64,000 bases of DNA. Origin: Oreocharis arfaki (Eukaryota > Chordata > Aves > Passeriformes > Paramythiidae). Below, in pieces: positions 26,391-39,509 of this stretch. Every line of letters begins with the position of its first letter. Position 1 is the stretch's first letter. The position numbers and the translations under genes were made by a program. The notes beneath the pieces were generated by a model. That model was given only the letters and a program-made list of their open reading frames with translations, was not told where the DNA came from and did not search any database. The stretch lies in assembly GCA_013398015.1 (NCBI GenBank), contig VZRR01013418.1, forward strand, positions 1-64,000, read 5' to 3'.

Positions 26391-29162
26391 CTCTAGGCCT
26401 GGAGCTAGATAAGCCCAGATTCTCCTCCTCCTCAGGCAGGAGAGCAGGGCAGCCTGAGCAGAGACCTGTCAGACCCTGCACTTCTCCTCCCCTTGGCTCT
26501 TTTCATTCTTTGGACAGCGAGCTCTCTGCATCCAGGGTAGTGTTTGGTACGGAGGTGTCTGTCAGTGCTTGCAGTGACGTGAGACTGAGCGTACACCTTT
26601 GTTCCTAGATTGTGCTGGAGTTTTGCTAAGCTGTAAGGAGACCTTTGCAATGGAGTCAGGAATAAAATGAGAAGGTATAAAGCGTGGTAGGTTTTTAACA
26701 AAGAAATGTGCAATTTACTGGCAGTGCAGGGGATGATTAGGTTGGAAGGGTTAAATTCCACTGCTCCTTGGAAGGAGAGTAGCAAGGTGTGTTGCCATTG
26801 TCAACACACTGACAAGGCCAGCTAGGGAGGGAAGTAGTGGAAGGAAGGATGCCAGGATAATTTGTAAACCTGATCTAAAGACCTGGTCTAAATCCACCAA
26901 TAATGATTTTTAGGATTTAGAGGATTACCATTTAACATCTATGTTCATATTAAGAAGTTTTAATTTTTTTCCCTTTTTTTCTGAAAGGTTAGCTTTATTA
27001 GTGCATTTATTAATATATTAAATTGATCCAACTTTTCCAGTCTCGCAGTATTATATTTAGTACGTTGAGGGTATAACTTTTGATATTTTATTTTACTTAT
27101 ATGCAAGCCAGAATAGACCTCAGGATGCTGTTATCACTCTGTGATATCTCAAAATACTGTGCTTAGATTTTAGTCTGTATATACATGATCAATTATTTCC
27201 CTTTGACAGTGCTGTTATTACATATATATTCCACAATTCATATGTGCTAAATTTGTTATTGATCTTCAGAGTAGTGTAAACAGTGTGCATTTATTTACAT
27301 GTATATACATGCATGAGGAGATAATTAATTTACTTGCTATCGATTTGTTTTCTTTTTGATTCTGGCAGGTTGTTTAGCATTACATTTTGTAATTTATGCA
27401 ATAATATTCTGATGGCAGTTGTCAAAGCAGAACATTAGTAAGCTTGTTTTTGCTATCTTAGTAAGTCTGTTCAGAAGGTAGATAATATAAATTGTAGTCT
27501 CTGCACCTGTCTTTTTAGAGAGGAATATAAAATAAAATGTTTTTCTGAAGGTAAAAGCATAAAAATGCTGAGCTTATCTAGGCATTCTTGACATCAGCAT
27601 AAAGCTTGAGTGATAGATCAGGATTCAAAGTGAGAAGATATCAATCTGCTAAGTTTAATCAGTGAGGAGTCTAAACAGTACTATTTAAATTTTTAAAAAT
27701 GCAAGTTTGCTGTTATACTGATGTGTGTAGTTCTTATTCTCTGCCTGGAGTATCTAGCCAAACCAAGAAAAATTCTCTCAAGTTCTAAGCCAAACTCCTC
27801 AAATTAGCTATTTGTATATGCTAACCTCTGAGAGGTTCGAGTCACCGATGCTACTAAACTAAGTATGCTACTAAATTAAGTATGTGTTTTTGCTGCCTCA
27901 TAGCCCGTACGTATGCCTGCATTTAGTGTTGGACAAGCATTTAGATGTTTTTTCCACTCATGAGCAAAGTTCTGTGTGAGCAAAATAGAACTTCTCTGCC
28001 CTATCCCTCCAGGTAGCCTGTCTGGCGGCAGGAGGGATAAATCTGTGCTGCGCACAAGGATTGTGTTTACAGCTTGCCATTTTATATTACAGCACCACAT
28101 GAAAGCAGACAGAGGGGTTCATTTTGAATAGTTTCCTTGTATCAGTTGACCTTTTAAATTATTTTTTCTGTTATTGTTTTTACACATATATTCCAGTGAA
28201 GATAAGTTTTGAATGAAATTAAAAAATTTGTAAGCTCTCTTGCATAGTTTTTAGAGGGTATTGACAGAAATAGCAGTCTGATTCATAACACAGAAGAAAC
28301 ACAGATTAGTTTCACAGAGAATTAGAAATAAAGTACAAAATGAACCTTATACAACTGTCAAAATGCAATAGATTACTCATAGAGTCTGTATGTTCAGAAA
28401 TTCATTTAGGACATGGGTGATTGTGCCATGATTTATACAGCAGCATGTATAATGGTTGTGATCCCTCTTGCAGTGATTGTCTACATTCCTTTCAGTTGCA
28501 AGGTCTATTTTGTGCTTACCTGAATGTCTACTGCCAATAAGATGTGCATTTTCTTAAATGCAGTGGTACTTTTCCACTCCTCCCAATATAGGTTTCCAAG
28601 CATTAAAAAAAGGAAATACTGTTCCTCTTATTTTTATGTCCATTTTACAACGGTATTTCAGTTAGGAATGGAAGCATCTCTCTGGAGTTCTGGATTTAAA
28701 CTTGGAAAATAGCGCTTTTGCTTCTGAAATCATTATTCCAATGTCCAATATTTGTTTTTACTTGAATTAATAATTTCGAACCAGAAGGTAGTAAAAGTGA
28801 ATAGTTAGATATCTAGGTAAATATATATACTTCTCTGTTAGTATAAGAGGATATATGCTCAAAGAATGTGGTATAAATTTGGTAGATCAGAAATGTATGT
28901 AATCATATGACATTTAGGAGTGATTATTTAATTTTAAAGCATTTACTGTGCAATTTGTGACAATTATATTAAATTAAATCACATTTGAAATTCATTTTTT
29001 AATTGTGAAGTTTTGTGAAGAAAAGTACATGAAACTAGCATTTTTGTTTCATTTTCTTGCTTGTTGCAAAAAAGGAAAGAAGACTATAGAAAGTGACATG
29101 TTATAATGAATTCTTTGTATATTCAGAAGAATAATTTTGCTGCCTTTTGATAAAGAAGTAGT
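26391..29162. other. Unique sequence with a mildly GC-rich start
   Basis: 26391-26640 is somewhat GC-richer and lies within a 117-codon minus-strand frame (26432-26785) with no recognised motif. The remainder is AT-rich and featureless, except for a two-copy 17-bp tandem at 27848-27881. Confidence 0.55.
27848..27881. repeat. Two-copy 17-bp tandem repeat
   Basis: ATGCTACTAAACTAAGT is followed immediately by the same 17-mer with one substitution (C to T). Confidence 0.85.
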
Positions 29163-30240
29163 TTATAATTTAATAGCTATTCTTCTGTAACTGAGGGCTG
29201 CCTGAGGGCAGTGCTTGACAGGTCTGTTGAGCTGCTTGCCAGTTATGGGTAGGGATCCAGCGTTGCCCTCCTCTGCATGCAGAACGTCAGTGTTGGTGAG
29301 AGACACAATTCCTCTCCCTGCTGCTGGTACTCTTGAGAGCTCGACCTGGATGTGAAGGCTGGAAGATGCATCCCTTGGAAAAGCCAGAGTCCTGGGAGCT
29401 AAGGAGAAGACCGTGGCTTGGACTGAGCAAGATGCTGGGTTTGCAAGCCAGCACTTCTGTGAAGCAGGCAGAAGGGGCGCTTGAAGCACAGCTACTTCCT
29501 CACTTCTCTCAGGACTCAGATGGTCTTCCGTGCTCTCTCTGCTCTTGCTGTGTGCTCTCCGGCAGGATTTAGCACTTCGCTTTCAGGTGGATCCTCTGGT
29601 GTGCCCTGTCAGCTTGTTCTTCAGCTCTTGGGCCCCCCAGCCCTGCCAGGCAACCCTACCTTAACAAAGGAGATGCTGGGGCCTGTCCCTAAAGAAAGGC
29701 AGAACTGCCTCTTACCTCCCAGGAAACAAGTTCTGTGTACCTTTAATACATAGATTCTGTCTGTTTATATACTTCATTGGTGCCTCAGAAAACTATTCTT
29801 CTTTGGGAAGTTCAAGTTCCAACTTCTTTGCGCCTCCGTTGTCCATAGGCCCTGGGCAGCGGACAGTGTGAACTGTCACAGATTTTGTGAATATGCCTGT
29901 ACGAAGCAGGGCTGTAGAAAAGCGTGGGACCACCACTAACCTCGATTGCCGAGATCCCAGTCAGTGTTGGGCTGACCCACTTTCCCACTTGTGCGTACCC
30001 CTGCTGTTGAATCCACTTCAGCATAGCTCACTGCCATGGCAGAGGCCCGTGCCCACAGCATGTCACCCGTGTCTTCGGTCCCTGCGTGAATTTGCTTGGG
30101 AGAGAACTGACAGCTGAGTATATTGCATCTTACAGTTCCTGTGCTTCAGGCATGCCCTGGATCCCTGCCGACTGCAGCCCGAGCTTTAGGGACACCGAGA
30201 AAACAAAAGCAGACCCTCAGGGCAAACACGAAGTGCTCAA
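29163..30240. other. GC-richer kilobase with overlapping open frames
   Basis: Clearly GC-richer than the surrounding DNA. Overlapping open frames of 70-108 codons lie on both strands (29163-29489 minus, 29333-29572 plus, 29481-29753 plus, 29812-30024 minus, 29887-30117 plus). None resembles a known family, and frames open on both strands at once are what GC-rich non-coding DNA produces. CpGs are present but too sparse for a clear island. A non-coding transcript, an unrecognised exon or a decayed retrocopy are all possible. Confidence 0.3.
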
Positions 30241-33200
30241 TAGCAGATGTTTGCTCTGAACAGCGGCATCAGTGACATTTAGCCTCTTCAGCAAATTCTT
30301 CTCTGAGCTTAGATGCTTTGTTCATCTATCGTCTGTCAATTAGCCCTCTGTTAACGTAGGTTTCACCTCAGGTTACTTGAAAAATAAACCCAAATAACAT
30401 ATTCATTGCTACTAATGGATAATGACTTGTAATATTGCTTCTCTATTCATGCTTAATGACTTAACTGCAGCACATTTGCTAAGCTGCAGCTGGAATTTTT
30501 TTTTTTCCTTTCTTCCTGCATCCTTTCACTGTGAGAAGGTTGAGGCTGACAAGCAAGTCATTACCAGGTATGTGCCACGTTTCAGAGTGACAAATAATGC
30601 ATCTTAAAAGCACATAGGTGGGCAAAGTAGCTTGTACTTCCAGGATGAAAAATGAAAGGCTGACTGACCCACCTGGCACATCTGCAAACAGCTCATAACT
30701 GCTGCCTGTGGGAAGTAAAAGACTTTCTTTCTTTACATCCTGACAGTACTAAGTGGAAGAATCGAGGTAATTCTCTTTCTTCCTCTTTTCCTGCAGCCCT
30801 CTCTCTGTCTTTCCATTTAAGATGAAGAGCACCTCCCCTGCTGTTTTTTTTTTCTCCTTTATGATCTGGACAAAAAGGAGATCAGATGAAGAGCCCATGG
30901 CAACTTTTGACCGTATTTTGTCCTTATATCAAGTGTGATTCTGGAATCATTTTATTGCTGATGAGGAAGGGTAACTTCAGGCTTTTTTTTCTTGGATACC
31001 ATGAAGTGACCAACTAATTCCAAATGTGTGTATTTGTATGACTTAAGTGATTTGCCTTTGATTGATAATATAATCTCTTTGGTTCTTTTCTATGTCATAT
31101 TCAACAAGTATAGTTTTGTTTCCTTTTACCTCTAAAATTATTTATATTTGAAGAGTAGATTCCAACCCTAAGTTGTGTAAGTCCTTTGCTCCCTTAAGAG
31201 GTGAAAATATCTAATGAAGATGATGTTATATCATCATAAGAAGATGCTTAAAGCAGTCTTCTGATCTTTGCATATTACATCTTCATAGTAATCACAGTGT
31301 AACATTTCTGTAAGATGTAGTGTTGATCTATATCCTAATACTTTCTGTAGATGATTACTGTAACGCTTCAGTGCAGGCATTAGAATCTCAGCCTGCTGGG
31401 TTGGCCAGGGATGCTCTCTGGAAGGTATGTGTAATGGGACCCTGTAGGCCTCTTGTGAAAGATAATAAGGATTAGCAAACTAAAGCAAACTGTTGGACTG
31501 TTAAATAGCATAGCTGGTGAGCAATTAACATGGATAACCATAGGAGAAAAAAAGTCTGTTGGAATAACATGAAGGATGTGTGTAAAATTAGTGCTTTCCT
31601 GACTTCCTCTGTTAGTACCAGACTCTTCTCTTGTAAGGAGGAAAAAAAAAAAGTAGGGGTAGAGAAAAATGGTGAGGCTTGTGAAGACATGCAACAGTTG
31701 GACTGCTCTGACACTGCTGTGTGACTGTGTTATTGTGCAATAGTGTTGGCAATTCCAAGTATATGTGTCTGGACAACTTTTATACATTTTCTGAAATAAA
31801 ATAGGAATAATTAGTTCCATTGCTCTGATGATGTATTTTCTTTTACTAGCAATTCACTTGGTGTCACTTACTCTTTTTTCTTCAGTGTATAACATTTTGA
31901 GAGAGAGAGGTGCATACAAAGTGTATATATAAAGAGATATGGAATATGGCCAAATTTCTGTAAATTTATACATGGCCCAGAGTCTCTGTTTAGTCAAAAT
32001 GCCTCTGAAATATACTGTGAATTCTGACAAAACAGGAATGTAGGGAGAAATTCTGGCAATTTTGAACTTAATAGAAGAGGCATTTTTGCTAGAAGGGCAG
32101 CAATATTTAATCACAGAATGCGAGCTAAAAATAGGAAAAGGGCATGCAGCTAACCAGATTGCTCAAATTTTATATAAATTGAGGCAGATTTTATTTACGT
32201 ATCTTAGAGGATGAGGTCAAATGATAAACATGGCTAAATTGTTCCCACACTTGTGAATAGTTTCATTTAAGACTGTACATGTGTGGCTTGTTAAAGCATT
32301 TAAGATTGCAGTTGGTTCTTCACCTTTCTATTGAACACTCACAAATGATGCTTTGAAAGACCAGGTTAAGTAAAGACTGTAGTGAGCTATAGATTTATAA
32401 TTCATGAGGTATACTTCGTGTCCATCCTTCCACTGAACATAAATTTTCTGATGCTGATGGTTTCAGCTCTGATGGTTTTCAGAGTTCTGAGCAGGGGCTG
32501 TGAGGACAGTGGGTGTATATATTTCTCTGAATCCATTGCCAATTACTTCCATGAAGGCTTGGTGACTACATAGCATGAGAAGAAGATTTCTTCACTGCAG
32601 GGACATAGATACAAGTGTAATCATAATTGGCAAAAGCTGCTTTCTTTGGAAGTTGAGAGCTGTCTGATTAAAATGAAGCTCTCTTGTAAAGCAGAGGTCA
32701 TAATCTCTCTGGCCATCTTCTGAAAGGGAACGTGTGACCTAGAGGTCACTTGCTGTTCATATAGCTAAAAAATTTTAAACACAATTACTGACCTTCTTAC
32801 ATTCTGAAGATTTGCCAGATTAATGATGCTTGGTGGTGATTATGGTGTAGTCTTTGGCACTGTAATAATTCCTTAATGTTGTGGGGCTCTGCGTTGTTAA
32901 CTGATAAGAATTCAAAAACAGGTTATTAATTTCCAAGTGAAAGAATTCATGTCTTCACTGGTGTTAAAGGTTTGCAGCTTATTGATGCTGATGAGTATTT
33001 TTTATCACTTAAAGGACTGCCCTGGGAAGCATAATCATTTTTTGGTAGTGGTTAAATAATTTGCAGACCCAGAATTTTCCATGGTGGATCAGCTATTCAG
33101 AATATTCCTGCTTATCCCAGGTACTGCTTCATATCTTTGATTTGGTTGAGACATGCACACACAAAAAAAAAATATTAAAAAATGCGAACAGACTATTTTA

Positions 33201-35213
33201 GCAGGCAAAACATAGTGCAATTCCCTCAAGCTGACTGCTCAAGCCGGCTGTTCCTCACAACACGTTCAGTCGTGGAATCTGTCAGTACTTAGACACAGTC
33301 TCTCACTAAAAAACTCTCATACCTTGCCATCTGTCATGTTCTGCCTGTTCCCATAGCAGAAATGGCTCCCCCAGTTTTGTCAGATTTGACAATCATTTCC
33401 ATTGAGATTGGTGATGGAGCAAGCTTCAGAAATGTGTTCCTTTTCCCACTTCTTCCCTTGGATTGATCACATCTCACTTTAGGAGATGTAGTCATATGTA
33501 GTCCTAAGTGACTTTAGTGGGTCTTCTGAAGGATGAAGACTGATGCCCAGTAAAGGTTGTGCCTGAACTTTGTCAGTAGGTAACAGTGTAGAAAGGATTT
33601 GCTTTAAACTTTCTACGTTCTTTCAGAGTTTCAGTAGAGTTGCCTGCCTTCAGTAGAAAACCAAATATATTACTTGGACACTGTGTACATTTTCAGAAAT
33701 ATCTAGCAATGATGATGGAGATGGAGGCAGTGAGAGGGCAAGAAATAAGGAACCACCTGCGAATATAATAAATAGCAGAGATGTACTGTATATGGACAAA
33801 ATGCACTTTCATGAGGAACAAATTACAACATTGTCATATACGTATTTCACCTTTAGCTATCCACCATAACACATAAATACTAATCTGACAGCTTGTACTT
33901 CTTTTTTTCCAATCAAACATGAATTTACAAATATTAATCCTGTATTTCTTCCAGTAGAATAGCGAAAGGAGATACGTTACCACAAATTAGCAACTTCACT
34001 GACTTCTGAAATATTCTAAACATGTTCCTTTGTCACTGTGATGCTAATTTTATGTTCATTCTTCATCTCATTTCCCGGATCATCAGTGTCTGTATTTGAG
34101 AGCTAAAATAGCTAAGTCTCTCAGCAAGCATCAGTGACACATGGATGATCTCCAGTTCCCTGTGCACCAGCTGCAACACATCTTCAGTGAACACCATGGA
34201 CAGAAGAGACTTAGATGTGCCAAAGATGATGCCAGAGCATCTGTGCATAATCGGCATGCCCATGACCCCAGTCCCTCCCACTAGCAATATCTACTGATAT
34301 CTCCATCATTCCTATAAGGCAGACCTTTCAGATGCCCTGGACTTTTTTTTTTTTTTGCATGAGGATTCTTCACTGTAAAAATGTCTAGAATTAATAGCCA
34401 AATTCAAAGGATGTGCGCTCAGATATAAATTCAGTAACTCTGTGAATGGCAAAGTAAAGAGCATCTTCACACAACAGATGACTGTTTAGCTGTCACAGTC
34501 CTTGTAGATATATCCAGGTAAAAACATAATAGTGCGTTCAGAGAAGGTCTGATAAAGCAGGGAAACGTGTTTTGTATCTGTGGTAGTTATAGCATATACA
34601 CAGTACTGCGTGCATCCAGACTGTCATGCATGCAGGACTTTAAATGCACTGTAATAATTTATGCTGACTGAGGAACTGGTTTGGTGTGGTATCAGAAATA
34701 AATTTCTGGTGATTTGAAAATATGGGCCCAAGCCTTGATGACTGTAGCCACTGTTAATGGTCTGAGAAATATCTGCGAATCTAAAGCAAATATATGAAGC
34801 CTACAGGCTTTCCACATTAACTTTTGGGCTGTATGTTTCCAGAAGTCTTGCTGAATGCAGTTATAGACTGTGCCTGTGTGCTCGTACTTTTCATACAGGT
34901 GGGATGGTCAGTATCGTGTATGACCTTACTGTACAGTTGCTTTTAGCAAATGCTCATCAAAGAAGCCATCACAGAATTCATTTTCTAAGGTGAAGCCTTC
35001 TGTCAGAAAATTATTTTATAAAGTTGCTTGATTTCTTGTAGCTCTGCAGTTCTCCCAGCTGAGAGAAATGCACTGGATGTTCAGGGACAGGAAAAGATAT
35101 TATGGTTGCACAGAAAAAGAGTAGCTGTTAGAAATCAGAATCATTTTCCACCTGGGAAAATTGTTCTAGATTTTCTCATGTGTTGCAGTTGCAGCATAGG
35201 CAGTGAGAAAAAA
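30241..35213. other. AT-rich unique sequence, nothing recognised
   Basis: Unique sequence. The longest minus-strand frame in the window (31380-31820, 146 codons) lies here, is rich in Phe, Ser and Thr, and has no domain. No repeat family, RNA gene or promoter was recognised. Confidence 0.6.
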
Positions 35214-35384
35214 TGGAGGTCCAAGTCGGAGCTTAGGTTAAGGGAAATGACATCCCACTTTATTTAATTACAGGCAGGCCTTATATAATCCTTGCATTGG
35301 TCTATGGCAGGGATCATTGGTCCCTGATCCAACCACCTCTCCAAGTGATTGGCCAGACCCCACACCACCTGTTAGACTCCTAAC
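35214..35384 (-). mobile_element. Possible solitary LTR or LTR-like promoter/polyA cassette
   Basis: Read on the minus strand, the segment has in order three CCAAT boxes (plus-strand ATTGG at 35348-35352, 35316-35320 and 35296-35300), a TATA box (TTATATAA at 35281-35288) and a polyadenylation signal AATAAA (TTTATT at 35259-35264). This compact order within about 95 bp is typical of the U3-R part of a retroviral LTR. Minus-strand ends TGTTAG...TCCA would suit LTR termini, but no target-site duplication is evident and the boundaries are guesses. The match could extend to about 35453. No internal viral genes are present nearby. A non-viral cryptic promoter is the alternative. Confidence 0.35.
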
Positions 35385-37901
35385 AAGACACAGCTGCAAG
35401 ATGTTTAGAAAAGCATCTTGCAAGTATTTATGTGGAAACCAAGGACTTTCACAAAATACTTGCAAAATGCTGGATTTTTCTCGGCTGGCAGCTTTTCAGC
35501 ATCCACACTCATGTGTATCTAGGAATTTAAATGTAACTTAAGAAGAAACTCCCCCGTGTTCTGTTGGCTCCCTGTCTGGCATAGAAGCACAGCAAGCATT
35601 CTGTGAACTGCCACTTCCAAGTGTGGATGTTCTAGAAAATTTAGAGAATGCTACAATGTGTATCTTTCATGCGTTAAATCAGCAGATGTTCAGATCTTCT
35701 CATTAAAGGCTTTGTACTTGTTTCCCTTAGCTTATACAGTTTATCACAAACTCCAAGATTTTCTTTCAGGATTTGCTATCATAAATGTAACAGAAAGAAA
35801 ACTGTAGCTAGTAGACCTGGTATTCAGCAGTTCTATTTTGATATAACCTTGTAAAAACTCTGTGAAATCTTTTTGTCCTACAATAAATGATGATTTTATG
35901 GTGGTAGTCACTCCAATATGTAGTTACATGTTTATGTCCTTTTACAGTCTTGTCAAGAATGCATTTCTAGTAGCATCACAAATTGTTCAGAAAAACCTGT
36001 CAGGCTCTTTGGACATCTAAAATATATTTAGAAATATTCATCACTTTGTATAAATTCAATGCTCACCTTGTTTGTGTGATTAAATTTTGTTAAGACTTTG
36101 TGCTATCGCATAGTGAAGTGCTTAGCATACTTTTTTGGCTGAAAAAGATATTTGCTCCTATTAGAAGGCAAGGAGAATAACTACGAGACACCAGATTAAT
36201 ACATCACCGTAATCTGAATTTATTAACAAATATGAAAACATCACAGAAAATTGGAGCATGAGTATCTTTTTACAGCAGAGAAAGTACTGTTTTCTCCTAT
36301 TTTTGATGCTATATAGGTTGCTGTTCTTTGTGGAAATCCTGTTGTTAATGCTTATTTTTGTCTGTATCACACTGCCCTTACTGTGAGGTGAACTCTTTGC
36401 TATCTGGAACAACAGTCCAGTCTTGTCCCATGACAGGTGCTCCTTAAGTAGAGAAAAGAGAGAGATTCTCCTTCCAACAGACTCTGGTATCCACAGGCAA
36501 TTACTCTAGAAAACCTCTGGGATGGGAGACTATATAATATTGAGAAAAAATGTATAGCTGGACCACTTAATTCCAGGCATTATGGACTGATGACAACTTC
36601 TCTCGTATCAATAAAGCTACTCATGAAAATTCAGAAATGTGAGGGACAAAAATGATGTGCAATAGTATTTCTCTGTGTTTTTTGATGACTGTACCATTTG
36701 GTAGGCATCCTTCTGATTTGTGTTCTGTTACTTCTGGAAAAAATCCTTTATTAAATTACTATTTTATCTGTTTACCAAGTTGCCTCAAAAGCTGACTTCA
36801 TCCCTCTAGAACTCATTATGAGTCTTTAGTTAGTTTTTAAGTCAAAGTCTACTGAGGGTTCTGTTTGGCTAACTCAATTTCCCTTTGAGAAATTACTTAA
36901 AATTTATGCTAAGTTCTGTTCACTTTTTTACTGTGGAAGCCTCTTTTTCTTGGTTATTTTTATTTCAGAGGCTTATCTTTGAGTTATCCAAGTTATTGAC
37001 TATGTGATCTTTGTAGTTTTCCACTATTACAGACTACTAAGAATAATTTTATAGTTTAGAAGAGTATTTCTTTGGTTCTTCTTTTTCTGCATGGTATAAT
37101 TCTTTCTGTGTCCTGGAAATGCATCTAAAGAAATGTGATGAGGTGTTTTAGTGATGTAAGTGACAGTTTTGGCTTTATGTCTCATTATCTGAAAGACAGC
37201 ATCTCCAGCAGCACAGACATATCTCATCCTGCCAAGGCCCAATGTAGAACATAATGTGTGAAAGAGACTCCAAATGAGGGGAATAAATCTGTTTCTTGCT
37301 TAAAATGCTATGAATTTATTCCTTTAGGGTGAGTGCCTGTATTTTATAACTCCAGTTTTAGAGATAATAAATAATTTTAGGCCACTGAAGTGACAGGACA
37401 GTACATCTGTGTGAAAAGTGAATCATCTGGGGAATAAAAATGAGCAAGTTCACTCTGAATTAAGTGCATGAGCCCACAGCCTGAGTTATTGGTTTGATAT
37501 TCGGATGTTAAAGTGCAAGAGCTTGCTTTGTGCTAGTCCTATGGCCAGAGCTGCTGGAAAATGTGATCTCACAGGTTGAAGCTGCTTGGATCTGGCCTTG
37601 AAGCAGAGATGATAAAAACTCTGGTGTCCTGTTTTCACCTTCTGGGCTGTCAGCAGTGTCTTCCAGAGCCAGAGACCTGGAAATTGAAGGATCTAAGTGA
37701 CATGAGCATCCTGGTGACAAGGACACGAGGACAGTCTGCAGTCGGCAGACCTCTGCAGTCCACCTACACAGAGGTCCTGCTGGTTGTGGGGTCACCAGCC
37801 CCAGCTTGAATGGGCAGGGAAGGCCTGCACGTACCTGGAAATTGTGTTAGGGTCTGAAAGCTGGCCAGTAAAATTGATATTCTGTTGTTAGGGCTAATGG
37901 T

Positions 37902-37917
37902 GATAGATAGATAGATA
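37902..37917. repeat. (GATA)4 microsatellite
   Basis: Roughly four GATA units. Short and possibly polymorphic. Confidence 0.85.
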
Positions 37918-38433
37918 CTTGATTGAATAGACACTAGAAGTACAGAGGTGGTTGTTTTGTTTTGGTTTTAAATATATAGATTAATTACAATTGATTCAAA
38001 CTAGTAATAAAGTTTAAATTTAAACTTTGCAATTTGAACAGCTCTTTGGAGTGACACTTTTTGCGACCCAAATAATAATTGAAGAGAATCCTGCTATGTC
38101 TTACAAAGTCTGGGGAGGTCGCAAAGGGAGAGGAACTTGATTCTGTTGATTTTGGGTCCTAAAAACCATTCAGTAACTATTATCTGTAGTTAACAGATCC
38201 ACAGGACTCATGCTTTTTAATTTCCTTATCTGAAAGACCTTGCTTTTCATACTGTAAATGATATCTAATGCTCCCTGAAGGGCTCTATAGTTTATAGATT
38301 TTATAAGAGAATGAGGAAATGAATGCAATATTTTCTTGCCTTTTTGTGATGCTGTGATTCTGTTATTCATAGAATGCTCTACTTTAATACAATTTATGCT
38401 TTTACCAGCATTTTAACATTTCACTGTAAAATC

Positions 38434-38449
38434 AAAAAAAAAAAAAAAA
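38434..38449. repeat. Poly(A) run, 16 bases
   Basis: An uninterrupted A run. No recognisable retrocopy sits upstream, so it is not taken as a retroposition tail. Confidence 0.85.
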
Positions 38450-39205
38450 GAGTCTTTTATCATTCACGTTCAAAAAAGCACTTAAGCTTTAATCCACCCA
38501 GAGTCACTAACTGCTATTTGATCTTAAAGGATGGTGCTCATAAACTATGGAAAGGCAAGGGCTAAAACATTCTTTATGGTGTAAAAGTTATAGTGCATCT
38601 CATATTTATCGAAGGGACCATAATTATGCAAAGCCATTACAGAGGATATTCATGGCACTGTATCAAGCAGTATCTCTGAATTTTTTATCAACTCTATGAG
38701 CCTGAATGAAGTACCTTCATCTTTTCATTGCATTCCACTTCTTCTCCAATTTAAGTCAACTTCCTGTGAAAGACTGTGTTGTTGCATAAATATACATGGC
38801 TGCAGCCCAGGAATTAGGGAAGACCATAAGCATGGAGACTGTGTGAGGTCTGGTTGAGTTATCATTGAAGTGAACCTGTTGCTTTGTTAGAATTCATTTT
38901 GTAGCATTTTCTGTACCATCTTCTGTTCGTAAGTTTGACTCATATCTGAGCAATGTTCTAGTGCTATGGGCACTTTTTATCTCCTTATTAGGGAAGCACA
39001 AATTAATGATCACTGCTTATTCAAAATGCTTTTCCAGTGTTGCTTTTCCTACTGGTTATTAGCATGAAGAGGTTACAAAGCAGACCACACAGAGCAAATA
39101 CAGATTCCTCATAGCTTTAGGAATCTCCAGGTTTTGTGATGCTGTTTACCATTCAGAAAAACTGAATTAATAACTATAAATAGCATTCTGATATTGACAT
39201 TGATA

Positions 39206-39424
39206 TTGGAGAAGGACTTTTTACTAGGCCATGCTGTGATAGGACGAGGGGTAATTGCTGGAAAACTGAAAGGGGATAGTTTTAGATCAGGTATTAGGAA
39301 GAAATTCTTTACTGTGAAGGTAATGAGGCACTGGAACAGGTTGCCCAGAGAAGTTGTGGTTCCCCCATCCCTGGAGGTGTTCAAGGCCAGGTTGGATAGG
39401 GCTTTGATCAACCTGGTCTACTAG
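39206..39424 (+). pseudogene. CR1 reverse-transcriptase C-terminal remnant
   Basis: The CR1 copy still carries the last codons of its ORF2 polyprotein in one open frame (the frame that opens at 39194) ending at the stop at 39422-39424. The diagnostic tail reads MRHWNRLPREVV, then SLEVFKARLDRAL and NLV before the stop. The endonuclease and reverse-transcriptase domains are absent because of 5' truncation, so no functional protein is possible. This is the only open frame in the window whose family I recognise. Confidence 0.88.
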
Positions 39425-39509
39425 AAGGGGTCCAAGCCCATGGCAATGGGGCAAGAACTAGAGGATCTTTAAGGTCCCTCTCAACCTAAACCATTCTACG
39501 ATTCCATGA
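39206..39509 (+). mobile_element. CR1 LINE 3' end
   Basis: A 5'-truncated CR1 in sense orientation of about 300 bp. It runs from GAGAAGGACTTTTTACTAGG through GAGGCACTGGAACAGGTTGC and TCCCTGGAGGTGTTCAAGGC to a terminal CCATTCTACGATTCCATGA tail. It is well preserved compared with the copies at 10.6 and 60.1 kb. It lies about 1.2 kb upstream of the CpG island. Confidence 0.96.

Larger units (their letters stand above)
35385..39205. other. Unique sequence, no recognisable gene
   Basis: AT-rich DNA with a GC-richer patch at about 37500-37830, where 95-codon minus and 77-codon plus frames overlap without recognised motifs. Simple repeats at 37902-37917 and 38434-38449 are listed separately. Confidence 0.6.

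Noticed and set aside
27820..27850. GGTTCGAGTC, resembling a tRNA B box
   Set aside because: The flanking sequence cannot form a cloverleaf and there is no A box at the proper distance.
31380..31820. 146-codon minus-strand open frame
   Set aside because: Longest minus frame, but composition is biased to Phe/Ser/Thr from purine-rich DNA on the plus strand. There is no domain or splice support, and another minus frame overlaps it.
38434..38449. Poly(A) run as a retrocopy tail
   Set aside because: No processed-gene sequence lies upstream and no target-site duplication was seen.
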